Shown here: piece by piece, positions 54,865 through 64,000 of the stretch
How positions within the stretch are numbered: the stretch's first letter is position 1
How the letters are laid out: each line of letters begins with the position of its first letter
Made by a program: the position numbers and the translations under genes
Notes under the pieces: generated by a model
The model's database searches: none
Told to the model about the DNA's origin: nothing
Seen by the model: the letters and a program-made list of their open reading frames with translations, nothing else
Assembly (NCBI GenBank): GCA_001660395.1
Contig: LXWE01000002.1
Location: 868,001-932,000, forward strand
Direction of reading: 5' to 3'
Source: Alteromonadaceae bacterium XY-R5
Lineage (GTDB): Bacteria; Pseudomonadota; Gammaproteobacteria; Enterobacterales; Alteromonadaceae
Length of the DNA: 64,000 bases

Positions 54865-56364
54865 ATGGTGTTGGAAAATTCTTTCGAGCCTTGCGACTTT
54901 GTCCTATTTGGCACCAAAGGTGACTTGGCTCGCCGCAAACTGCTTCCTTCTTTGTACCAGCTTGAAAAAGCCCAACTGATCCACGCGGACACAAAAATCA
55001 TTGGTGTTGCGCGCAATGAGATGACGGATCAGGAATATGTCGAAATGGTGAAAGAAAATATCGAAAAATTCACCAGTGAGAAATTAGATGGGGAGCTGTG
55101 GGAGCGTTTCTCTGCGCGTTTAGATTATATCTGCCTGGATATGGTCGATCCTGAAAGCTACTTACAGTTCCGTGAACACGTAGATGTTAACCGCACTATG
55201 GTGTGTTATTTCGCTACACCACCTTCTATTTATGGTGACATCTGTCGTGGATTAAAGCATGCCGATGTGATTGACCCGAGTGTACGTGTAGTGCTGGAAA
55301 AACCGATTGGTCACGATTTGGATACGTCCAAAGTGATCAACAATCAGGTAGCTGAGTTTTTCGATGAAAAGCAGATTTATCGTATCGACCACTATTTAGG
55401 TAAAGAAACCGTACTTAACCTAATCGCACTGCGTTTTGCTAACTCTATCTTCACCACTAACTGGGATCATAACTGTATCGACCATGTTCAGATTACGGTT
55501 GCTGAATCTGTAGGGATTGAAGGGCGTTGGGGTTATTTCGATGAAGCCGGTCAAATGCGTGACATGGTTCAAAACCACCTGTTGCAAATCTTGACATTGG
55601 TTGCCATGGAACCGCCGACAAATTTAGAAGCAGATTCAATTCGTGACGAGAAACTGAAAGTGTTAAAAGCACTACGTCCAATTGATGCCAGTAACATAGG
55701 TGATAAAACGGTTCGAGGCCAGTACATCGGTGGTTTCGTAAAAGGTCACGAAGTACCAGGATACCTGGATGAACCTGACGCTAATCAGTCGAGCGAGACA
55801 GAAACTTTTGTAGCTATTAAGGCTGAAGTAGATAACTGGCGTTGGGCCGGCGTACCTTTTTACCTGCGTACCGGTAAGCGTATGCCGACCAAAGTAAGTG
55901 AGGTTGTCATTTACTTTAAGCGCCAGCCGCACAATATGTTTAAAGACAGTTTTGCAAACCTGCCACCAAACAAACTCACGATTCGTTTGCAGCCAGACGA
56001 AGGTGTTGAAATCACGGTGATGAATAAAGTACCTGGCTTGAATACGTCTGGTGCAATGGATTTACATAAATCCAAATTAAACCTGAGCTTCTCTGAAACC
56101 TTTGATCAGGAGCGTATTCCTGATGCGTACGAGAAGTTGTTGTTAGAAGTGATGATCGGTAATCAGGCGTTGTTCGTTCGTCGTGATGAGATTGAGCAGG
56201 CCTGGAAATGGGTTGATAGCATCATGGATGCCTGGGAAAACAGCAATGAGCCACCAGAGCCATATCAAGCCGGTACCTGGGGACCTGTTGCCTCTATTGC
56301 TTTGCTAGCCCGTGAAGGCCGCGCCTGGTATGAAAGCCGCATTGCACCGAAAGGGAAGAAGTAA
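54865..56364 (+). CDS. zwf: Glucose-6-phosphate 1-dehydrogenase
   Basis: This 499-residue enzyme oxidises glucose 6-phosphate to 6-phosphogluconolactone with NADP+. It has the N-terminal LFGTKGDLARRKLLPSLY dinucleotide-binding motif and the active-site RIDHYLGKETV. It is the first gene of the Entner-Doudoroff operon. Its TAA overlaps the pgl ATG by one base (TAATG). Confidence 0.97.
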   Translation: MVLENSFEPCDFVLFGTKGDLARRKLLPSLYQLEKAQLIHADTKIIGVARNEMTDQEYVEMVKENIEKFTSEKLDGELWERFSARLDYICLDMVDPESYLQFREHVDVNRTMVCYFATPPSIYGDICRGLKHADVIDPSVRVVLEKPIGHDLDTSKVINNQVAEFFDEKQIYRIDHYLGKETVLNLIALRFANSIFTTNWDHNCIDHVQITVAESVGIEGRWGYFDEAGQMRDMVQNHLLQILTLVAMEPPTNLEADSIRDEKLKVLKALRPIDASNIGDKTVRGQYIGGFVKGHEVPGYLDEPDANQSSETETFVAIKAEVDNWRWAGVPFYLRTGKRMPTKVSEVVIYFKRQPHNMFKDSFANLPPNKLTIRLQPDEGVEITVMNKVPGLNTSGAMDLHKSKLNLSFSETFDQERIPDAYEKLLLEVMIGNQALFVRRDEIEQAWKWVDSIMDAWENSNEPPEPYQAGTWGPVASIALLAREGRAWYESRIAPKGKK

Positions 56365-57056
56365 TGGCGTTGGTAGAGCATAATTTCGCGAATACTGATG
56401 CTTTAAATACCGCATTTTGTGAGCGCATCGTAGGTATTCTAAAGGCGGGTATCGAACAAAATGGTCGTGCAAGCATCGCCGTATCTGGCGGACGCACGCC
56501 ACAAGCGCTGTTTGCTGCACTGTCAGTAAGTGCTCTTGACTGGAGCAAGGTCGATATCAGTCTGGTTGATGATCGCTGGGTTGCTACCGATGATGCTGCC
56601 AGTAACGATAAGCTGGTGCGAGAGCATTTGTTAGTCAATAACGCTGCCGTGGCTAATTTTGTTGGCTTAAAAACGGCAGATAAGAATGCTGAAGACGCGG
56701 TAGCTGCTTGTACTGAAAAGCTGGCGGCTATTCATACACCATTTGATGTTCTTATTTTAGGCATGGGCGAGGATGGACATACGGCATCTTTGTTCCCGTG
56801 CTCTGCACAGATTCAACAAGGTCTGGATTTGACCAGTAATGCTGTATATCTGGCTGTACAACCTACAACCGCTCCTCATCAGCGCATGTCGCTGACGTTA
56901 GCGGAAATATTAAAAAGTAAAAATATCTTTCTGCACTTAACCGGTGAGAGTAAGAAACAAGTGTTAAATGTTGCCCTGGAAGGCAACGACGAAGCCCAAA
57001 TGCCCATTCGTGCCGTACTTAATCGTGCGGAAGTGGAATTGATGTGGGCGCCATAG
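56364..57056 (+). CDS. pgl: 6-phosphogluconolactonase
   Basis: This 230-residue NagB-type lactonase hydrolyses the zwf product. Family marks are [28 protein letters not shown] and [16 protein letters not shown] with the catalytic His. It is coupled to zwf by a TAATG overlap and is 10 bp upstream of edd. Confidence 0.96.
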   Translation: MALVEHNFANTDALNTAFCERIVGILKAGIEQNGRASIAVSGGRTPQALFAALSVSALDWSKVDISLVDDRWVATDDAASNDKLVREHLLVNNAAVANFVGLKTADKNAEDAVAACTEKLAAIHTPFDVLILGMGEDGHTASLFPCSAQIQQGLDLTSNAVYLAVQPTTAPHQRMSLTLAEILKSKNIFLHLTGESKKQVLNVALEGNDEAQMPIRAVLNRAEVELMWAP

Positions 57057-57066
57057 GAGCCAAGAT

Positions 57067-58890
57067 ATGAATTCAATCATCCAAGAGGTAACGCAGCGCA
57101 TTATTGAACGCAGTAAAGTGACGCGTCAGGCCTATCTGGATAAAATCGAAAATGCACGTCGTCAGGGGCCTCATCGCGGCGTGCTGTCATGCGGAAATCT
57201 TGCACACGGCTTTGCCGCCTGTAATGCACAGGACAAGTCTGACTTGCGTAGCATGACCAAAGCGAATATTGCTATTGTGTCGTCATACAATGATATGTTG
57301 TCCGCACACCAGCCGTATGAAGCGTATCCGGCCATGATTAAAGAAGCCGTTGCTGAAGTGGGCAGTGTTGCTCAGTTCGCTGGCGGTGTGCCGGCGATGT
57401 GTGATGGTGTTACCCAAGGTAATCCAGGTATGGATCTTAGCCTGATGAGCCGTGACGTAATCGCCATGTCTACTGCGGTAGCGCTATCTCACAACATGTT
57501 TGATGGTGCGATGATGCTGGGGATTTGCGACAAAATCGTCCCTGGTTTATTGATCGGCTCTCTTAGTTTTGGCCATTTACCAACGGTGTTTGTGCCAGCG
57601 GGTCCAATGCCGTCAGGTCTGCCAAACAAAGAGAAGGCGCGTGTACGTCAGGCATTTGCAGAAGGCAAAGTCGGTCGTGATGCGTTACTTGAAGCTGAAT
57701 CTAAATCTTATCATTCAGCCGGTACCTGTACTTTTTATGGTACAGCGAACAGTAACCAGTTAGTGGTCGAGACCATGGGATTACATTTACCTGGTTCGTC
57801 ATTCGTTAATCCTGGTACGGAATTGCGTGATGCGTTAACTAAAGCGGCAGCACGTCAGGTAACCCGTTTAACAGACTTGGGCGATAACTATATGCCAATT
57901 GGCCATATTGTTGATGCCAAAGCCATCGTTAATGGTTTGGTCGCATTACTAGCGACCGGTGGTTCAACCAACCACACTATGCACCTTGTTGCTGTTGCTC
58001 GAGCTGCAGGTTTTATCATTAACTGGGATGACTTCTCTGATATTTCTAAAGCGGTACCACTGTTAACGCGTATCTATCCAAATGGTTCTGCTGATATCAA
58101 CCATTTTGTTGCAGCGGGCGGTATGGCCTTGTTGTTTAAACAATTGCTGGATGCCGGTCTGTTACACAATGACGTGAATACGATTTGCGGTTACGGTCTT
58201 GAACGCTATACCCAGGAACCCAAGCTGATTGATGGTGAACTGGTATGGGTTGATGGGCCGAAAGAATCTGCGGATAACACAGTGTTTGCCACGGTAGCAG
58301 AACCTTTCAAACCAGATGGAGGTTTATCTGTACTTCAGGGCAACCTGGGCCGTGCAGTAATGAAAACCTCCGCATTGCGCGCGCCACATTGTGTGATTAA
58401 AGCGCCAGCGGTTGTGTTTGAAGATCAGTTTGAACTTGATGCGGCATTTAAAGCCGGTGAACTGAATAAAGACTGTATCGTTGTGGTTCGCTATCAAGGA
58501 CCTGCCGCGATCGGCATGCCTGAGTTACACCGCCTGACACCACCTCTGGGTGTGTTACAGGACCGTGGTTTTAACGTTGCTTTGGTAACTGATGGCCGGA
58601 TGTCTGGTGCATCGGGTAAGGTACCTGCAGCGATCCACGTTACCCCAGAAGCGCTGCACGGAGGCATGATCGCTAAAGTCGAAAATGGTGACATGATCGA
58701 ACTGAATACCGCGACCGGTGAAATGAATCTGTTGGTTGATGCAGACACGCTGGCAAAACGTGCTAACCACATTACTGATGTAGCACATCATCAAATTGGT
58801 ATGGGACGTGAAATGTTTGCTGGCATGCGCCGCACGTTAAGTGGTGCAGAGCAGGGCGCGTGTTCACTGTTTGATGGCGAGGAACATTAA
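57067..58890 (+). CDS. edd: 6-phosphogluconate dehydratase
   Basis: This 607-residue IlvD/Edd-family iron-sulfur dehydratase forms KDPG from 6-phosphogluconate. It has [19 protein letters not shown] and [14 protein letters not shown] with conserved Cys ligands. [20 protein letters not shown] near the C-terminus is the family signature 2. Its TAA overlaps the glk ATG (TAATG). Confidence 0.97.
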   Translation: MNSIIQEVTQRIIERSKVTRQAYLDKIENARRQGPHRGVLSCGNLAHGFAACNAQDKSDLRSMTKANIAIVSSYNDMLSAHQPYEAYPAMIKEAVAEVGSVAQFAGGVPAMCDGVTQGNPGMDLSLMSRDVIAMSTAVALSHNMFDGAMMLGICDKIVPGLLIGSLSFGHLPTVFVPAGPMPSGLPNKEKARVRQAFAEGKVGRDALLEAESKSYHSAGTCTFYGTANSNQLVVETMGLHLPGSSFVNPGTELRDALTKAAARQVTRLTDLGDNYMPIGHIVDAKAIVNGLVALLATGGSTNHTMHLVAVARAAGFIINWDDFSDISKAVPLLTRIYPNGSADINHFVAAGGMALLFKQLLDAGLLHNDVNTICGYGLERYTQEPKLIDGELVWVDGPKESADNTVFATVAEPFKPDGGLSVLQGNLGRAVMKTSALRAPHCVIKAPAVVFEDQFELDAAFKAGELNKDCIVVVRYQGPAAIGMPELHRLTPPLGVLQDRGFNVALVTDGRMSGASGKVPAAIHVTPEALHGGMIAKVENGDMIELNTATGEMNLLVDADTLAKRANHITDVAHHQIGMGREMFAGMRRTLSGAEQGACSLFDGEEH

Positions 58891-59843
58891 TGGCAGCAAG
58901 ATTTGTTGCGGATGTTGGGGGCACTAACATTCGCCTTGCCCAGGAAGTAAACGGGCAAGTGTCAAACATCAAAAAGTATCTGTGTGCGGATTACGCCACT
59001 ATTGATGACGCGATCAAAACGTATTTTGCTGAATTTAGCGATCTGCAATTTGAATCAGGTTGCATTGCTATTGCTTGCCCAGTTCAAGGTGATGCAATCC
59101 GCATGACCAACCATCACTGGCAATTTTCTATTTCAGCACTAGAGGAAAGTTTGGGGCTGCAGTGGCTGGCCGTCATTAATGATTTTAAATCGGTTGCCCA
59201 TTCGGTACCTGCACTAGGTGAAGGTCAAAAGATTCAGGTGGGGCCGGGAAAAGCCGTTGCAGATGAAAATATCGCTGTATTTGGCCCAGGTACTGGTCTT
59301 GGCGTGGCCCACTTAACGATGACAGAGCAAGGCTGGAAAGCCCTGCCCGGAGAAGGTGGTCATGTCAGTTTTGCCCCTGTTGATGAGTATGATTTCGCTA
59401 TCTGGCACTTCCTAAACGATAAGTTTGGTTATGTAGATACGGAAGAAGTTATCTCGGGACGTGGAATTGGTCATATTTACCAGGCTTTGGCGGCACACTT
59501 AGGTAAGCCTGCCGAACTGACAGACCCTGCTGATATTACCGCTAAAGCGTTAGATAAGAGCTGTGAACTATGTGAACAAACACTGGCGCAGTTCTGTCGT
59601 GTTTTAGGTAGTTTTGCCGGAAACCTGGCGCTGACCATGGCAACAACTGGCGGTGTGTTTGTGGGTGGCGGAATTGCCCCTCGTTTTGTTGATTACTTAC
59701 AGGAAAGTGATTTCAGGGCACGTTTTGAAGCAAAAGGTCGTTTTAAAGCCTATGTCGAAACCATCCCAACTTACGTAATCACTGAGCCTGACCATGGCCT
59801 GTTAGGGGCTGCGGCCTATTTGGAACAGCATTTTAAAGGTTAA
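58890..59843 (+). CDS. glk: Glucokinase
   Basis: This 317-residue bacterial-type glucokinase (not ROK) has an N-terminal ATP-binding [12 protein letters not shown], glucose-binding [15 protein letters not shown] and [13 protein letters not shown], plus [12 protein letters not shown]. It supplies glucose 6-phosphate to Zwf. Its place between edd and eda ties phosphorylation to the pathway. Confidence 0.96.
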   Translation: MAARFVADVGGTNIRLAQEVNGQVSNIKKYLCADYATIDDAIKTYFAEFSDLQFESGCIAIACPVQGDAIRMTNHHWQFSISALEESLGLQWLAVINDFKSVAHSVPALGEGQKIQVGPGKAVADENIAVFGPGTGLGVAHLTMTEQGWKALPGEGGHVSFAPVDEYDFAIWHFLNDKFGYVDTEEVISGRGIGHIYQALAAHLGKPAELTDPADITAKALDKSCELCEQTLAQFCRVLGSFAGNLALTMATTGGVFVGGGIAPRFVDYLQESDFRARFEAKGRFKAYVETIPTYVITEPDHGLLGAAAYLEQHFKG

Positions 59844-59847
59844 AACT

Positions 59848-60501
59848 ATGACTAAGAATTGGAAAATTAGTGCAGAGGACGTTTTCAGCCAGGGGCCGGT
59901 TGTACCTGTACTGGTCATTAAAGACGTTGAACATGCGGTTCCTTTGGCTAAAGCATTAATGGCTGGCGGCATTAATGTTCTGGAAGTAACGTTGCGTACC
60001 GATGCCGCATTAGAATCTATCCGCCGTATTGCAAAAGAGGTGCCTGATGCCATGATTGGTGCGGGTACTGTGACTAACGAAGCTCAACTGAAAGAAGTTG
60101 AAGCGGCGGGTGCAAAGTTTGCAATCAGTCCAGGTTTGACGCGAGAGTTACTGGTTGCCGGCAATAATGCCAGCATCGCTTTGATCCCGGGTATTTCATC
60201 AACGTCTGAGTTGATGAAAGGTTTGGATCATGGCTACACTCACTTCAAGTTCTTCCCGGCTGAAGCATCAGGTGGAATTAAAACGCTGAAATCCATCAGT
60301 GGCCCATTTGCTGATGTCGTATTCTGTCCTACAGGTGGAATTAGTCCGAGCAATTACCTCGATTATTTGGCATTACCAAATGTTCGTTGCTGCGGAGGCT
60401 CATGGTTAGCACCTGACGATGCACTTGCATCAGGTGACTGGGACCGCATTACACTGTTGGCTAAAGAAGCCGTAGAAGGCGCGAAAGTCGTTCAGGGCTA
60501 A
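59848..60501 (+). CDS. eda: KDPG/KHG aldolase
   Basis: This 217-residue class I aldolase splits KDPG into pyruvate and glyceraldehyde 3-phosphate. The Schiff-base Lys is in [21 protein letters not shown]-like MIGAGTVTN and [15 protein letters not shown] are family marks. It is the last gene of the operon, starts 4 bp after glk and is followed by a terminator. Confidence 0.97.
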   Translation: MTKNWKISAEDVFSQGPVVPVLVIKDVEHAVPLAKALMAGGINVLEVTLRTDAALESIRRIAKEVPDAMIGAGTVTNEAQLKEVEAAGAKFAISPGLTRELLVAGNNASIALIPGISSTSELMKGLDHGYTHFKFFPAEASGGIKTLKSISGPFADVVFCPTGGISPSNYLDYLALPNVRCCGGSWLAPDDALASGDWDRITLLAKEAVEGAKVVQG

Positions 60502-60516
60502 TTGGTATCTCAAAAT

Positions 60517-60546
60517 AAAAAAGGAGCACAAGTGCTCCTTTTTTTT
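60517..60546. terminator. Terminator after eda
   Basis: AAAAAAGGAGCAC pairs with GTGCTCCTTTTTT. The hairpin ends the Entner-Doudoroff operon and also serves the convergent mutarotase gene. Confidence 0.92.
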
Positions 60547-60565
60547 GGGCCCAAACTACGTGTTT

Positions 60566-61402
60566 TTACCTGATAACCTGGACCAATTGGTGGCGTTCAC
60601 CAGGTTGTAATGTTTTGCCCTGAGTAACGGCTGTTTCCACACAAACCATGGTCTGGTAACCATTATCTGACATATCTTTAAGTGCTTTCGCCTTATCTTT
60701 CCAGGGATTCCAAATCACTAGACTGTCATGACCTTCAGAGATGACAACAGTGTCTTTCTGGTGACAGTGAATTGTAACCTGCTTTGCGGTACATAAATGT
60801 ACGCGATCTGTTTCTTCACTAAAGTGATAAGGCTCCGGTGTACAAAGACGTTGTCCAGCGCGGGTCTTATCAAGATACTCGCCGCTGACACCTGAAATTT
60901 CAGTGTCGTCGATGCTATCGATGTCAAAATAGCTATGAAGCGCAGCAGTATACTCAAATGGGGCATTGCCGGCATTGATTGTGGTAAGCGTAAGCGTCAG
61001 CTGATGGGATATTGCAATTATTAGTTCCACAGCAGGTGTACCGTCTAAGCCTTCTCCTGTTGCTGATGTGGGAGTGAGCGTAACTGTAACTGTTCCCTGA
61101 ATATCGCTAATGCTGTTGACCTGCCATAATTGATTGCGCACGTAGCCATGAGCGGAATAGCCAGGACTTGAGTGGGGACCAAACCAGGGCCAGCAAATTG
61201 GGATGCCGCCCCTAATGGCAGTATGGGCATCAAATATAGCAGAAGGGCTGACCCATAACCGCTCACGGTTGTCTGATGTAGGCTTGAAGGACAGTACGTG
61301 TCCGCCAAAAAGTGATATTTCCGCAGTCGCCAGCGGACTATCAATCAGCAGTGTAGGGCAGTTATCGCGGACTGACTGAATGACGGATGTGGGTAAATTC
61401 AC
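60566..61402 (-). CDS. D-hexose-6-phosphate mutarotase (YeaD-like)
   Basis: This 278-residue galactose-mutarotase-fold protein interconverts anomers of glucose 6-phosphate and related sugars. Family segments are EISLFGGHVLSFKP, IRGGIPICWPWFGPH, GYVRNQLW, AALHSYFDID and VCVETAVT. In E. coli yeaD lies beside gapA, as here. A terminator hairpin separates it from gapA. Confidence 0.93.
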   Translation of the reverse strand: MNLPTSVIQSVRDNCPTLLIDSPLATAEISLFGGHVLSFKPTSDNRERLWVSPSAIFDAHTAIRGGIPICWPWFGPHSSPGYSAHGYVRNQLWQVNSISDIQGTVTVTLTPTSATGEGLDGTPAVELIIAISHQLTLTLTTINAGNAPFEYTAALHSYFDIDSIDDTEISGVSGEYLDKTRAGQRLCTPEPYHFSEETDRVHLCTAKQVTIHCHQKDTVVISEGHDSLVIWNPWKDKAKALKDMSDNGYQTMVCVETAVTQGKTLQPGERHQLVQVIR

Positions 61403-61423
61403 GGATTGCTCCTGTTATAAATC

Positions 61424-61449
61424 AAAAAAGGTGGCCTGAGCCACCTTTT
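61424..61449 (-). terminator. Terminator after gapA
   Basis: On the minus strand AAAAGGTGGC/GCCACC with a four-base loop is followed by TTTTTT, 19 bp after the gapA stop. Confidence 0.88.
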
Positions 61450-61467
61450 AATATTCCTTTGAAGATC

Positions 61468-62472
<1,005 letters not shown>

Positions 62473-62490
62473 TCAACACGTAATAAGTTT

Positions 62491-62505
62491 TGAAATATAA
62501 TTACA
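62491..62505. promoter_or_regulatory. HexR-type operator upstream of gapA (proximal)
   Basis: TGAAATATAATTACA matches TGTAA-N5-TTACA with one mismatch. It lies 28 bp before the gapA start. Confidence 0.65.
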
Positions 62506-62551
62506 AAATTGTTGCCCAATTACCACCTTTACGCAATGTTTTTATTCTTTT

Positions 62552-62566
62552 TGTTGTTTAATTACA
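62552..62566. promoter_or_regulatory. HexR-type operator upstream of gapA (distal)
   Basis: TGTTGTTTAATTACA matches the right half-site perfectly and the left at three of five bases. It is 61 bp from the proximal site; two sites would allow cooperative binding. Confidence 0.5.
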
Positions 62567-62712
62567 AGATTGTGAAAAATGTTGCGTGAGATTGGTCGTC
62601 GGATCTTAAAAAATACGCGATAATGCAAACGTATTCAGTTTCGCCCTTTTCACGCTTTGTTCGATAATACGGCTTAACTTATCATTAACATCTTCACAGG
62701 ATACCAAGTCGA

Positions 62713-64000
62713 ATGCCTTCTTCATTAATTGACAAGCTAGTCGACATACGTGGGATTGAATCCCATTACACGGATGCCTGGGGCAATCCGGCTGAAATTA
62801 AAACAGAAAGTAAGCAAAAGCTTTTAAAAGCGATGGGTTATTCCATCGACAATGCCGATGCGATGCAACAGCAACTTGATACACTACTGCAGGACAAATG
62901 GTCAGAACCGTTAAACCCTGTATTAGTGGTGCGTCAGGGGGATGAATGGTATCTGCCGGTGCGTTTCCCTATTTCTGCTGTTAACAATGCGTTAACTCTA
63001 TCCATCGTGACCGAGCAAGGTGAACAGCTACAGCAGCCTTTTACGCCAGCTGACGGTGAGTTAGTAAATGTAGCACATATTGAAGATGTTGAGTTTCAGG
63101 AATATGTTCTGCCATTAACTCAGGACTTACCGCTTGGTTATCATAATTTGGCGTTACAGGATCAAGACGGGAATGATGTCGCAGTGATGCGATTAATTGT
63201 TGCGCCAAAAGCTTGTTTCCATCCTGAACGAATCCTACAGGGCAACAAAATCTGGGGATTAAGCGTCCAGTTATATTGCATTCGCAGTGAAAAGAACTGG
63301 GGTATTGGAGACTTTTCCGATTTGGCCTACCTGGTAGCACAATCCGCAGCTCAAGGCGCAGATTTTATTGGGTTGAACCCCATTCATGCACTGTACCCGG
63401 CGAATCCGAAATCTTGCAGCCCATACGGACCATCCTCTCGCCGCTGGTTGAATATCGTTTATCTCGATGTAACAAATATTGACGGATACTCAGATGCGTC
63501 TGTCCAAACTTTGGTAAACAGCGATCAGTTTCAAACTGACCTGGAAAAAGCGCGCAGTGCTGATTGGGTAGATTATGAAACCGTTACATCGTTGAAACTG
63601 GCAGCGTTAAGTGCCGTTTTTGACGTATTTAACGCCAAGTATCTGAGCAAGAATACAAAGCAAAATAAAGCCTTCAAGGCGTTTGTTGCTGAAGGCGGTG
63701 AAAGCCTGGAAATGCTCGCGGTATATGACGCACTGCAAGAGCATCTCGCTGCAGAAGGCAAGCCTTCCTGGGGATGGCCTGTGTTTCCTGAGGAGTTCTC
63801 AGAGTTTCATAATCCTGCCGTAGAGGCATTTAAAACGTCTCATGCTGAGCGTATTAAGTTCTTCTTGTTCCTGCAATGGCAGGCCGCACTTCAATTGGAA
63901 GCCGTAAATCAGTTAGCACGTGATAAAGCCATGTGTATTGGTCTGTACCGTGATCTGGCAGTGGGTGTGAGTGAAGGCAGTGCAGAAATCTGGGGCAACA
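62713..64000 (+). CDS. malQ: 4-alpha-glucanotransferase (amylomaltase), partial
   Basis: This glycoside hydrolase family 77 enzyme is cut by the window end; 429 codons are visible. The start ATG at 62713 follows CAGGATACC. The N-terminus (IDKLVDIRGIESHYTDAWGN) has the extra domain typical of proteobacterial MalQ. The catalytic domain begins with WGLSVQLYCIRSEKNWGIGDF and FIGLNPIHALYPANP, then CSPYGPSSRRWLNIVYLDV. It disproportionates maltodextrins. Catalytic Asp/Glu residues lie beyond the window. It is divergent from gapA. Confidence 0.93.
   Translation, partial: MPSSLIDKLVDIRGIESHYTDAWGNPAEIKTESKQKLLKAMGYSIDNADAMQQQLDTLLQDKWSEPLNPVLVVRQGDEWYLPVRFPISAVNNALTLSIVTEQGEQLQQPFTPADGELVNVAHIEDVEFQEYVLPLTQDLPLGYHNLALQDQDGNDVAVMRLIVAPKACFHPERILQGNKIWGLSVQLYCIRSEKNWGIGDFSDLAYLVAQSAAQGADFIGLNPIHALYPANPKSCSPYGPSSRRWLNIVYLDVTNIDGYSDASVQTLVNSDQFQTDLEKARSADWVDYETVTSLKLAALSAVFDVFNAKYLSKNTKQNKAFKAFVAEGGESLEMLAVYDALQEHLAAEGKPSWGWPVFPEEFSEFHNPAVEAFKTSHAERIKFFLFLQWQAALQLEAVNQLARDKAMCIGLYRDLAVGVSEGSAEIWGN

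Noticed and set aside
63041-63340. Minus-strand frame within malQ
   Set aside because: The plus-strand malQ frame is open to the window end and matches the family throughout.

Overview
The window looks like a chromosome segment of a marine-type gammaproteobacterium, probably of the order Alteromonadales. The grounds are a HexR-controlled Entner-Doudoroff operon (zwf-pgl-edd-glk-eda), a monomeric NADP isocitrate dehydrogenase, TonB-receptor and sulfotransferase neighbours, both N-degron transferases beside clpS-clpA, and a tmRNA tag ending ANDENYALAA. The family assignment is inferred from gene content only.

Layout. Positions 1-455 hold the tail of a molybdopterin oxidoreductase. Positions 755-8359 hold a 7.6-kb integrated element bounded by a 26-bp direct repeat of the ssrA 3' end. 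It carries integrase, excisionase, a membrane coiled-coil protein, two membrane proteins of unknown function, a HigB/HigA-like toxin-antitoxin pair, a SEC-C protein and a rolling-circle Rep protein of the phage GPA type. The tmRNA gene follows (8336-8696, minus), then smpB, ratA, rnfH, an MFS exporter and a BCCT transporter. Positions 13.7-18.4 kb carry a TonB-dependent receptor and a TPR-sulfotransferase. Positions 19.3-22.1 kb are a decayed patch of small orphan genes with integron-cassette-like features. From 23 kb on the window is core metabolism and housekeeping: ppsR/ppsA, dld, roxA, purB-hflD-mnmA, rluE, icd, cspD/clpS-clpA, infA-bpt-aat-trxB, a RimK-like/GNAT-C39 divergent pair, yfbV, sprT, sppA, pyk, hexR/zwf-pgl-edd-glk-eda, a hexose-6-phosphate mutarotase, gapA and the start of malQ.

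The most striking observation is in the element. The rep reading frame has no ATG inside the integrated element. It stays open to the right attachment site and beyond it into ssrA. If the element is joined into a circle across the 26-bp repeat, an ATG at 785-787, at the opposite end of the element, falls exactly in frame. The joined gene would encode 571 residues, with the attachment core forming codons 3-11. Integration would thus remove the start codon of the replication initiator, and excision would restore it and place rep behind the xis-int-coiled-coil gene set. Integration has also moved the ssrA terminator (721-745) 7.6 kb away from ssrA.

A second theme is regulation of central carbon flow. 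TGTAA-N5-TTACA-type sites matching the HexR consensus lie upstream of ppsA, pyk, zwf and gapA. This suggests that one repressor, encoded beside zwf, switches between sugar catabolism and gluconeogenesis.
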